From: Fidelibacterota bacterium
GTDB taxonomy: Bacteria; Fidelibacterota; Marinisomatia; Marinisomatales; UBA1611
Direction: 5' to 3'
Length of the DNA: 8,746 nucleotides
Assembly (NCBI GenBank): GCA_015658495.1
Contig: DQOT01000136.1
Coordinates: forward strand, 1-8,746
Part shown: positions 1-5,971 of the stretch, one piece after another
How the letters are laid out: each line of letters starts with the position of its first letter
How positions within the stretch are numbered: position 1 is the stretch's first letter
The notes under the pieces: model-generated
Seen by the model: the letters and a program-made list of their open reading frames with translations, nothing else
What the model was told of the DNA's origin: nothing
Database searches by the model: none
Position numbers and translations under genes: made by a program

Positions 1-2479
1 ATGGATTCGGGTAGGGCGGATGGAGGGCGAATTGGGTTGGGAGAATATCATCATCAATTGCCACAGTTTCTAATCCATTCAAAATGTCAAACGAAAAACT
101 GTCTATGGGTGTAGCATAATAGTCCGTCGGCGTTAAAACTGTAAACGTATCCAATATCACATCCATAAATGACAGGGGAATACCATAATAATCAACACTG
201 ATGCCAATATCGTTTCCCACTTCGCTTGAATCCTCAACAGTATTTGAATAAATGTTACATCGGTTCGTTGGTGAAAAAGAAATCTCTCCATCAGTGAAGA
301 AGTCTTCATTGTATATTCCTCCGCCATTATAAGTAGCAGTATTCTCTTTAATAGTGCACCCTGACAAAATCATATTGCTTCCAAAAATTCCTCCGCCCCA
401 CTGCCTGCAAACATTGTTTTGAATAAGCACATCGGTCAATTCAACATGAAATGCCACTGTATCATACATTGCTGGGCTAACAGCAATACCGCCGCCTAAA
501 TAGGGGCCAACATTACCCATAATTATCCCGTTAATGAATGTTGCGTTGGGTGTGCTCTCGCAAAATACCCCGCCGCCTCTTTGAAAAATTCCAGAACCGA
601 TATTTCCGGAAATGGTAAAATTGGTGAAAGAAGCAGAAGAATAAAGCAAATATACCCCGCCGCCATACTTACCTGCGTAATTATCCATGATTTCTACATC
701 TGTGAGGATTGGATCAGAATCCACAATGGATACTCCGCCTCCTTTCCCTCGATACCTGTTTCCCAGTCCGGGGGTTCGCCATCCTCTTGCCATATTATCA
801 TGAATCTTTACATTTGTAATGATCATGTTTGAACTATCAAGCAATGCGATGCCACCGCCGTCTCCGTAGGCATAATTCTCTTTAATAGTACAATCAGTGA
901 GCATTGGACTGGCGTTTACACAATAAATTCCAGCTCCGGGCTTTTCTGTGATATTTTCTAAATCACTTACACCGTTTTGAATCGTAAAACCAGTAATATG
1001 AGTCGTGGTGTCTATGTTTACGTTTGAACTGTCATGAAAGGTGATCACTCTTCCCGTTGAGTCTCCGTCTATGACACAGTTCTCTTCACCGCTTCCAATC
1101 AATTGAATACCATTTGTTGCCGGCCATATGATATGCTCTAAATACATTCCGTTCGAAACAGAAACTGTGTCACTTTCGCTGGCTGAATCCAACCCAAATT
1201 GAATTGAAGCAAATGGATTTTCTTCCGAACCATCTCCGGTTGAATCTGATCCTGTTGCAGAAACATACCAAACCGGGCCTTCATAACCTGTCCCTTCTAT
1301 GAGGGTTGGCCGGTAGGTTGCCAGCGCCCATTCGATCCGATCCACCTGTCCATCAGTGAAATGGTCCAGGCAATCATCGTCCATGTAATCCATAAAGTTC
1401 CCAATATCATCATAGCTTCCACATGAGTAATTGCTTGAAGGACAGCCAAAGTTTGGCTCGTTTTGATAGGGCGTATCGTCTACTTCGTCACCGGGATTTG
1501 AACATCCATTTTCAAAAGTGTGATATAGTCCAAAATAGTGACCCACTTCATGGACGCCCGTAATACCTTCGGAAAAAGTGCCATCGCTCCCGGGAAAAGT
1601 ATAATTTGCGCAGAAGAGTCCATGGCGGGAATCATATTCATCAAAGCTCCAAGGATACACACCTAATCCGGATGTAAGTGTTGCACCTGTCCAGAAAAAA
1701 TTGACCGAGGTTGAAACATCAACAGTCATTACTTGTGCCATGGCTAAGTATTGATCATCATTACTCCATTGCCCAGTTTCAAACTTGTGACTGTCTGTGG
1801 CATAGTACCACCCGGCGTTCACTGCACTGTCGATGCTTCCAACTGTAAAAGAATAACCAAGATCGTTATAATGGTCATTCAGGACCTCTGTCTGTTCGTA
1901 GATAATCTCGTCAGAGACAAGCCCATCCACATAATTGCCATCTGGGGCAGTGAATTGTAAAAAGGTATAATAACCCCATTGGCCTTGACTAACAGATGCC
2001 AATACAGTCCCGCTACTGGTTGTAACTGTTGCGGACACTCCGCCATATCCAAAATCATCATATAGAAAAAGTGCGTAATTCCCTGGAGGCAAAACACCGC
2101 CTAAAGAATAAGAATGACCTGGGTAGTCAAATCCAAATCCGGGATACAATAAAAATGTATTATTGTCATAATCCCGTATGTCCCACATACAGTGATCATA
2201 GGGCTCGTTATCCACGGTGACATTAATAAAAATGCTATCTCCAGCAACGTATATAACATGATAATTAATAGGTATATCTACATCCCTGTCCGTCCGTGAG
2301 AGATCGCTAGGTTGGAAAGGCTGTGGCGATTGTGTGTTGAACGGAGATGATTCTGTCCCGCATTCAATTTTTTGAACAGGTGCATTGACTGGGGCAGAAT
2401 AGGGAGTTTTCCCTGATGATGGTTTATATCCAAATGCGGTGGATACAATGAGAGAAAATAGGATATAACGATTAGTCAT
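1..2479 (-). CDS. Secreted M43-family (pappalysin/cytophagalysin-like) metallopeptidase with Gly-rich beta-helix; C-terminus cut by window edge
   Basis: An open frame of 826 codons runs from ATG at 2479 to the left edge without a stop. Residues 1-17 form a short signal peptide, so the product is exported. The catalytic motif HEVGHYFGLYH lies at residues 310-320 (zinc ligands H310, H314, H320; catalytic E311), and the Met-turn NFMDYM at 361-366. GDEVDDTP and paired cysteines between them are typical of family M43 zinc endopeptidases. An extra domain of about 100 residues (about 82-180) seems inserted near the start of the catalytic domain. Residues 404-426 (WYVSATGSDSTGDG...) resemble the DUF1565 lead-in to right-handed beta-helices, and seven GGG turns follow between 541 and 721. 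FALHPPYPNP at 817-826 looks like the start of a FlgD-like/type IX sorting domain. AAAAGGAAA ends 7 bases before the start. The substrate is unknown; family members cleave extracellular proteins. Confidence 0.92.
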   Translation of the reverse strand, partial: MTNRYILFSLIVSTAFGYKPSSGKTPYSAPVNAPVQKIECGTESSPFNTQSPQPFQPSDLSRTDRDVDIPINYHVIYVAGDSIFINVTVDNEPYDHCMWDIRDYDNNTFLLYPGFGFDYPGHSYSLGGVLPPGNYALFLYDDFGYGGVSATVTTSSGTVLASVSQGQWGYYTFLQFTAPDGNYVDGLVSDEIIYEQTEVLNDHYNDLGYSFTVGSIDSAVNAGWYYATDSHKFETGQWSNDDQYLAMAQVMTVDVSTSVNFFWTGATLTSGLGVYPWSFDEYDSRHGLFCANYTFPGSDGTFSEGITGVHEVGHYFGLYHTFENGCSNPGDEVDDTPYQNEPNFGCPSSNYSCGSYDDIGNFMDYMDDDCLDHFTDGQVDRIEWALATYRPTLIEGTGYEGPVWYVSATGSDSTGDGSEENPFASIQFGLDSASESDTVSVSNGMYLEHIIWPATNGIQLIGSGEENCVIDGDSTGRVITFHDSSNVNIDTTTHITGFTIQNGVSDLENITEKPGAGIYCVNASPMLTDCTIKENYAYGDGGGIALLDSSNMIITNVKIHDNMARGWRTPGLGNRYRGKGGGVSIVDSDPILTDVEIMDNYAGKYGGGVYLLYSSASFTNFTISGNIGSGIFQRGGGVFCESTPNATFINGIIMGNVGPYLGGGIAVSPAMYDTVAFHVELTDVLIQNNVCRQWGGGIFGSNMILSGCTIKENTATYNGGGIYNEDFFTDGEISFSPTNRCNIYSNTVEDSSEVGNDIGISVDYYGIPLSFMDVILDTFTVLTPTDYYATPIDSFSFDILNGLETVAIDDDILPTQFALHPPYPNP
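250..1270 (-). repeat. Region coding for Gly-rich right-handed beta-helix repeats (residues about 404-744)
   Basis: The translated region has GGG triplets starting at residues 541, 580, 606, 635, 662, 695 and 719, spaced 24-39 residues apart. Each is followed by a short hydrophobic strand such as GIAL, GVSI, GVYL, GVFC, GIAV, GIFG or GIY. Most are preceded by an Asn-rich turn such as IHDN, IMDN, ISGN or IKEN. CTIKEN occurs twice, once before the first and once before the last GGG turn. This is the usual look of parallel beta-helix proteins of the pectate-lyase-like fold, which bind surfaces or polysaccharides. The repeat is a protein-level one; the DNA copies have diverged. Confidence 0.75.
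1940..2236 (-). other. Putative beta-sandwich domain inserted in the M43 catalytic domain (residues about 82-180)
   Basis: In ordinary M43 enzymes the first core strand (here INYHVIYVAG, residues 71-80) is followed almost at once by the helix that carries a V-L-N motif (here SDEIIYEQTEVLNDHY, residues 189-204). Here about 100 residues separate them. The extra segment contains VTVDNEPYDHCMWDIRD, then LPPGNYALFLYDDFGYGG, and ends in WGYYTFLQF. The pattern of a Trp strand, a PGxY strand, a D-x-x-G-x-GG loop and a final aromatic strand recalls small beta-sandwich modules seen in secreted FCB-group proteases. The strand/helix assignment comes from family knowledge; the boundaries are approximate. 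Confidence 0.5.
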
Positions 2480-2511
2480 GAGCTTGTTTCCTTTTATTCT
2501 GATTTCTTTGT

Positions 2512-2730
2512 TTATTTCAGTAGGATTAATTTTTGTACACTTCGGTTCCCTCCGGCCATTAATTCCACAAAATAGATTCCACTGGCCTGTTGTGACGCAT
2601 CCCATTCAATCCCAATTTTTGGATCAATGTTAAGTTTTGTAATTACGCGTCCGGGCATGAAGGCGGGGCTTTGCGCTTGGGAGAGAAGGATTGATAAAAG
2701 TGTAAAGTAAATGAATTTTTGGTATTTCAT
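2512..2730 (-). CDS. 72-residue exported mini-protein: signal peptide joined to a sorting-domain tail (possible internally deleted gene)
   Basis: ATG at 2730 opens a 72-codon frame ending in TAA at 2514-2512. Residues 1-20 (MKYQKFIYFTLLSILLSQAQ) are a clear signal peptide. The other 50 residues, from about PGRVITKLN to the end, match the last part of a FlgD-like/type IX C-terminal sorting domain: an IEWDAS strand, then QASGIYFVELMAGG, then a final QKLILLK. There is no mature cargo domain and no room for the first half of the sorting domain. The frame is intact, and the gene lies 32 bases upstream of the M43 peptidase gene on the same strand, so the two may share a transcript. The Shine-Dalgarno site is weak (an A-rich AAAAGAAAAAAAG). 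It could be a deletion remnant of a larger secreted protein or a real short surface peptide; I favour a remnant. Confidence 0.6.
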   Translation of the reverse strand: MKYQKFIYFTLLSILLSQAQSPAFMPGRVITKLNIDPKIGIEWDASQQASGIYFVELMAGGNRSVQKLILLK

Positions 2731-2874
2731 GGGCTTTTTTTCTTTTGGTTTAATACCAATTGTTTCCCCCCGGACTCATAAATTTACACCGAATAAATAT
2801 GAATCAAAATGTGCACTACTACAGGTAGAATCTTGGTTATGAAGTGACAGGGAAGGTGATTAATTTTCGCGCCT
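2731..2874. other. Divergent intergenic region
   Basis: This 144-base gap separates the minus-strand export genes from the plus-strand acyl-CoA mutase cluster and must hold promoters for both. Toward the minus genes there is a Bacteroidetes-like promoter match (separate entry). On the plus side TAGAAT at 2826-2831 is a fair -10 box, but no good -35 lies at the right distance. A small dyad TTGGT/ACCAA with a 5-base loop (2745-2759) would fall in the 5' leader of the minus transcript; it has no U-run and is probably not a terminator. Confidence 0.5.
2779..2808 (-). promoter_or_regulatory. Candidate Bacteroidetes-type promoter for the mini-ORF/M43 transcript
   Basis: Read on the minus strand, TTTG (2808-2805) is followed after 18 bases by TAAATTTA (2786-2779). 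The Bacteroidetes housekeeping consensus is TTTG, then about 17-23 bases, then TAnnTTTG, so all fixed positions match except the last base. It would give a 5' leader of roughly 40 bases before the ATG at 2730. The AT-rich context makes chance matches easy, so this is tentative. Confidence 0.3.
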
Positions 2875-3279
2875 ATGGAACGTAAAATCAGAATTATCAT
2901 GGCTAAGCCCGGCCTGGATGGTCATGACCGTGGTATTAAGGTATTGGCAGCGGCCTACCGCGATGCAGGGATGGAAGTAATCTATCTCGGTTTGCGGCAA
3001 ACGCCGGAAATGATCGTATCGGCAGCCCAACAGGAAGATGCAGATGTGATCGCCCTTTCCAGCCTGAATAATGCCCACAATACCATTTTTCGCAATGTTC
3101 TTGACCTTATGAAAAATAAAAGATTGGATGATGTTCTCCTAGTGGGCGGTGGCATTATTCCCAAAAAGGATATGGCAGATCTGGAAGGTGAAGGTGTGGG
3201 TAAACTGTTTGGCCCCGGCACACCCGTCCAGGAAACCATTAATTATATCACCAATTGGGTCAACACCAACCGACGGTAA
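2875..3279 (+). CDS. Cobalamin-binding small subunit of an acyl-CoA mutase (methylmalonyl-CoA mutase C-terminal domain)
   Basis: The 134-residue product is the stand-alone B12-binding domain of a carbon-skeleton mutase. Family members carry adenosylcobalamin for isomerisation of acyl-CoAs such as methylmalonyl-CoA to succinyl-CoA. The start [17 protein letters not shown] matches the family from its first residues. D15-x-H17-x-x-G20 is the cobalamin motif, with H17 as the lower axial cobalt ligand; S62-x-L64 and the VGGGIIP loop complete the site, followed by FGPGTP. The length fits free-standing small subunits (about 130-140 residues), so the catalytic large subunit must be encoded elsewhere. 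[12 protein letters not shown] replaces the more usual LSILSGAH version around the SxL motif. Isobutyryl- or hydroxyisobutyryl-CoA mutase small subunits are alternatives that sequence alone does not exclude. The nearest purine-rich stretch (GGGAAGGTGA) lies about 15 bases before the ATG, further than usual. Confidence 0.9.
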   Translation: MERKIRIIMAKPGLDGHDRGIKVLAAAYRDAGMEVIYLGLRQTPEMIVSAAQQEDADVIALSSLNNAHNTIFRNVLDLMKNKRLDDVLLVGGGIIPKKDMADLEGEGVGKLFGPGTPVQETINYITNWVNTNRR

Positions 3280-3280
3280 C

Positions 3281-3997
3281 ATGAATCTTCAAAACCAAAT
3301 TGAACTCGAACTTTACTTCGCAGATCATTTTGACACGATCCTGTTTCCCGTATTGGCAAATATATATTTGAAACAAAATGATCTGAAACGAGCACGTAAG
3401 GTTTGCGATATCGGTCTGGGGTATCATCAAAATGATTCTGCCGGTTTATTTACCTTGGCACAAATAGAAAAATTAGAGGGGAATCTGAAAGAAGCTGAAA
3501 CGGCATTGGAACACGTCCTCCTGTATTCGAATGACCACCTTGCTGCCGCTGAAATGCTGTGTGAGATCCAAACGGTATTGGGGCGCGCATCGAATCGTTT
3601 ATTAAAATCATGGAAGCATGTTCTCACACTGGATCCGGAAAATAGTACTGCACATAACTTTATCGAGAAGGTTAAATCGGGCAGCAACAAAAAACCAAAG
3701 AAAAAGATACTGAAACCCAAAAAAGAAACTGTGGGTAAAGTAGTTCCAAAAAAGATTGTGCTGCCTCCTGAACCCAAGATTGTTCCCAAGCACTTATTGG
3801 ATCAACCGGTAGAACCATTACAGGTCAGCTCTCGTTTGGCCACGTTTACCCTGGTAGTGGTTCTCAAGAATCAGGGATTATTTAATCAGGCTCTGGAAGT
3901 ATTGGATGCTTTGGAAGAAAAAGGTGAAAACATCGAATCTATTGCGCTGGAGCGGGAAACTATTCAAACTTTAATTTCAAAATCTCAAAAGGATTAA
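3281..3997 (+). CDS. TPR-repeat protein with Lys/Pro-rich linker
   Basis: The 238-residue product has no signal peptide and is probably cytoplasmic. Residues 21-119 hold about three tetratricopeptide repeats (VLANIYLKQNDLKRARKVCD; AGLFTLAQIEKLEGNLKEAE; a weaker third ending VLTLDPENSTA). Residues 131-170 form a Lys/Pro-rich, probably disordered linker (KKPKKKILKPKK), and residues 185-213 form one more TPR-like hairpin (LVVVLKNQGLFNQALEVLDALEEKG). TPRs bind protein partners; no catalytic motif is seen. The frame is open further upstream to an ATG at 3149, but that start would overlap the mutase gene by 131 bases, whereas ATG at 3281 follows its stop after one base and suggests translational coupling. 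No strong Shine-Dalgarno site is present, consistent with coupling. The partner is unknown; the name rests on repeat pattern only. Confidence 0.85.
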   Translation: MNLQNQIELELYFADHFDTILFPVLANIYLKQNDLKRARKVCDIGLGYHQNDSAGLFTLAQIEKLEGNLKEAETALEHVLLYSNDHLAAAEMLCEIQTVLGRASNRLLKSWKHVLTLDPENSTAHNFIEKVKSGSNKKPKKKILKPKKETVGKVVPKKIVLPPEPKIVPKHLLDQPVEPLQVSSRLATFTLVVVLKNQGLFNQALEVLDALEEKGENIESIALERETIQTLISKSQKD

Positions 3998-4006
3998 TCA
4001 CATATT

Positions 4007-5089
4007 ATGAGCAATTCAATTTATGCTAAACGTCAGGAAAATCTCCGAAATGTATTGGCGGAAAAAAGTCTGGATGGTATTCTGATTACCAATTTGACGA
4101 ATATTCGTTATATCTCCGGATTTACTGGGTCTGCTGCTTCGTGTTTGGTGACACCGGAAGGTCAATATTTTATCACCGATGGCCGTTATATCGAACAATC
4201 CAAGAATCAGGTGAACGGGTTTGAACGGTTTATCGATATGAGTTCACACTTCTCACAGATCAAAGAAAATAATTTAAATCCAAATGGATTCAAATTGGCA
4301 TTCGAGGGCGACCACATGAGCTTTGCCCAGTATAAGACGTTGGTGAAAACATTTCCTAATACGAAATGGGAAAATTCATCCATGATCCTTGAAGACCTGG
4401 CAGCGGTAAAAGACCAGTCTGAAATAGATTGCCTCCGTACAGCCGTGGAAGTAACGGATAAAGTGTATGAGGAGATTCTGCCCATGCTTCGTCCCGGTAC
4501 TACCGAAAAACAGGTGGCGAATAAAATGGTTTCAAAATACCGTGAATATGCAGAGGGGGAAGCCTATTCTCCTATCGTGGCAACGGGTCCGAATGGCGCA
4601 TTGCCTCACGCAATTCCAACAGATCGGGAATTCCAAAATGGCGATTTTATCGTGATTGATGCTGCAGCAAAATATGGCGGCTATCATGCGGATATGACTC
4701 GCACACCTGTTGTGGGTGAAGCATCCGAAAAACACCAGGAAGTGTATGACATTGTGAAGGAAGCGCAGCAACGTGGATGCGATACAGCCAAGGCTGGCGT
4801 TGCCTGTAATGTGGTGGACGCTGCAACACGGGATTACATCAGGGAAATGGGCTACAGTGAATATTACACCCACGGCACGGGCCACGGACTTGGATTGGAA
4901 ATTCATACATCACCAAGATTTAATCCACAAAGTGAAGCCGTCCTGGAAGTGAATAATGTCATGACCATCGAACCTGGGATCTACATTGCCGGCTGGGGTG
5001 GCGTCAGGATTGAAGATGATGTGATCATCAACGAAGACGGTTGTGAGATCTTGAATAAGACCACCAAAGATCTGGTTGTCCTGAATTAA
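4007..5089 (+). CDS. M24-family Xaa-Pro aminopeptidase/dipeptidase
   Basis: The 360-residue product has the two-domain plan of Xaa-Pro peptidases: a creatinase-like N-terminal domain (about 8-130, with DGILITNLTNIRYISGFTGS) and a pita-bread catalytic domain (about 140-355). All five metal ligands are visible: D218 (VIDAAA), D229 (HADMTRT), H293 (GTGHGLG), E322 (TIEPGIYI) and E336 (VRIEDDV). The conserved histidines at 201 (LPHAIPT) and 300 are also present. Such enzymes use two Mn or Co ions to split the bond before proline in peptides or dipeptides in the cytoplasm. HTSP at 300-303 departs from the common HExP. The length fits short aminopeptidase P/prolidase relatives, and the exact substrate size is not decidable here. 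ATG follows the TPR stop by 9 bases, with AAAAGGA 13 bases upstream, and the gene is likely the last of its cluster. Confidence 0.93.
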   Translation: MSNSIYAKRQENLRNVLAEKSLDGILITNLTNIRYISGFTGSAASCLVTPEGQYFITDGRYIEQSKNQVNGFERFIDMSSHFSQIKENNLNPNGFKLAFEGDHMSFAQYKTLVKTFPNTKWENSSMILEDLAAVKDQSEIDCLRTAVEVTDKVYEEILPMLRPGTTEKQVANKMVSKYREYAEGEAYSPIVATGPNGALPHAIPTDREFQNGDFIVIDAAAKYGGYHADMTRTPVVGEASEKHQEVYDIVKEAQQRGCDTAKAGVACNVVDAATRDYIREMGYSEYYTHGTGHGLGLEIHTSPRFNPQSEAVLEVNNVMTIEPGIYIAGWGGVRIEDDVIINEDGCEILNKTTKDLVVLN

Positions 5090-5100
5090 TATTTGTATTT

Positions 5101-5160
5101 CTGCCACTAAATTCACGAAGAATCGCCAAAAATTTCCTTAGTGGTATTTAGCCTTCTTGC
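5101..5160. repeat. Imperfect palindrome, likely remnant of a dispersed inverted repeat
   Basis: CCACTAA (5104-5110) is complementary to TTAGTGG (5138-5144). A second, overlapping pairing joins CTAAAT (5107-5112) to ATTTAG (5146-5151), and CAC-G-AAG (5114-5120) to CTT-A-GTG (5137-5143) with one mismatch. The wording (CCACTAA..CACGAAG..CTTAGTG..CTTCTTG) resembles the widespread non-coding palindromes built from CACGAAG/CTTAGTG units in many bacterial genomes; that resemblance is from memory. There is no U-run, so it is not a classical intrinsic terminator, although it sits just after the end of the peptidase gene and may still slow transcription. Confidence 0.45.
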
Positions 5161-5184
5161 GGGTAAAGTAAATTATTTAAATCG

Positions 5185-5212
5185 TAATTAATCTCTACAT
5201 CACGATTAATTA
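5185..5212. promoter_or_regulatory. Perfect 9-bp dyad upstream of the methyltransferase cluster
   Basis: TAATTAATC (5185-5193) and GATTAATTA (5204-5212) are exact inverted repeats around a 10-base loop, in a very AT-rich stretch ending 24 bases before the methyltransferase start. It could be an operator for a dimeric regulator or part of an AT-rich promoter. AT-rich dyads arise easily by chance, so function is not established. No convincing -35/-10 pair was found nearby, and no Shine-Dalgarno site precedes the ATG at 5237 (only an A-tract). Confidence 0.35.
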
Positions 5213-5236
5213 ATTATTTTTTACATAATTAAAAAA

Positions 5237-5971
5237 ATGGTTGATATTTACACAAAGCCGGGACTCTATGATGCGATCCACCAAAACTACAGTTGGGATA
5301 AGGATCTCATTGCCTCCATAGCCGACAGAGTCGGCGGGCCTGTTTTAGAATTGGCTGCAGGTACAGGAAGATTGGCAGAACTCATAATAGATCTTGGACT
5401 CGATTATACCGGCATCGACACCAGTAATGAATTCCTTAATATAGCGATAGAAAAAGTTGGAAATCGAGCCACGTTTCTTCAAGATGACATGCGTCAATTT
5501 GACCTGGGCCAACAATTCAACTTCATCTTTATTGGATTCAATTCATTTCTTCATAACCTGACGGACCATGATGCCAGCCGATGCCTTCAATCTGTCCATA
5601 ACCATTTAACAGATGTAGGCACATTTTTGGTTTCAATTTTTATTCCGGATCTATCCTTTTTATATCGCGAAGATGGGAAGCTTTATCCGGCTACATCACA
5701 CTTCAATTATGATGGCGGCCGGTGCCGGATTATGGAAACAAATGAGTTTGACGACGTGACACAGGTTAACAAACTCTCTTGGCGATTGGAACGGAATGGA
5801 GAATTAGAAACGACAGAATACCAACACAGCATGCGCATGTTTTATCCACACATGATGGATATTTTATTGAGCGATGCAGGCTTGGAGATCAAAGAAAAAT
5901 TGGGCGACTATGATGGCTCTCCCATGGATGAAGAAAGCGGGATGCAAATCTATGTCTGCACAAAAGCCTGA
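5237..5971 (+). CDS. Class I SAM-dependent methyltransferase
   Basis: The 244-residue product has a Rossmann-type methyltransferase core. Motif I is LELAAGTGR at 37-45, the acidic residue that binds the SAM ribose is D61 in YTGIDTS, the next acidic loop is LQDDMRQF at 81-88, and FIGFNSFLHNLTD at 98-110 is the motif IV region. The start (YTKPGLYDAIHQNYSWDKDLI) and the later part, with an antiparallel strand pattern after SIFIPD, fit small-molecule methyltransferases of the methyltransferase 11/25 type, which are often described only as class I. The acceptor cannot be read from sequence. It begins with ATG after an A-tract with no clear ribosome-binding site, is the first gene of the second cluster, and overlaps the glycosylase gene by 20 bases. 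Confidence 0.88.
   Translation: MVDIYTKPGLYDAIHQNYSWDKDLIASIADRVGGPVLELAAGTGRLAELIIDLGLDYTGIDTSNEFLNIAIEKVGNRATFLQDDMRQFDLGQQFNFIFIGFNSFLHNLTDHDASRCLQSVHNHLTDVGTFLVSIFIPDLSFLYREDGKLYPATSHFNYDGGRCRIMETNEFDDVTQVNKLSWRLERNGELETTEYQHSMRMFYPHMMDILLSDAGLEIKEKLGDYDGSPMDEESGMQIYVCTKA

Larger units (their letters stand above)
5090..5236. other. AT-rich intergenic region between the two plus-strand clusters
   Basis: These 147 bases lie between the M24 peptidase stop and the methyltransferase start. The left part holds the palindromic remnant and the right part the 9-bp dyad, both entered separately. No clean intrinsic terminator or open reading frame was found. The second cluster must be transcribed either from a promoter here or by read-through from the first. 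Confidence 0.6.

Noticed and set aside
581..832. Plus-strand ORF of 83 codons
   Set aside because: It lies fully inside the beta-helix part of the M43 gene on the other strand and has no family features.
1480..2220. Several 60-72 codon ORFs on both strands inside the M43 gene
   Set aside because: All are out-of-frame shadows of the long minus-strand gene, whose frame shows clear catalytic motifs.
2731..2760. Intrinsic terminator from the TTGGT/ACCAA dyad and T-run at 2735-2746
   Set aside because: The stem is only 5 bp and AT-rich, and the T-run precedes the dyad in the plus direction, where no upstream plus-strand gene exists.
3149..3280. Upstream start for the TPR protein at ATG 3149
   Set aside because: It would overlap the B12 subunit by 131 bases and add residues that are only a shifted reading of that gene; ATG 3281 gives tight coupling.
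3427..3789. Minus-strand ORF of 120 codons opposite the TPR gene
   Set aside because: Its Phe/Ser-rich runs are the antisense of the Lys-rich linker and TPR helices, so it is a shadow.
5874..5951. Upstream start for the glycosylase at 5874
   Set aside because: The added 26 residues come from the methyltransferase gene in another frame; ATG 5952 gives the usual family length.
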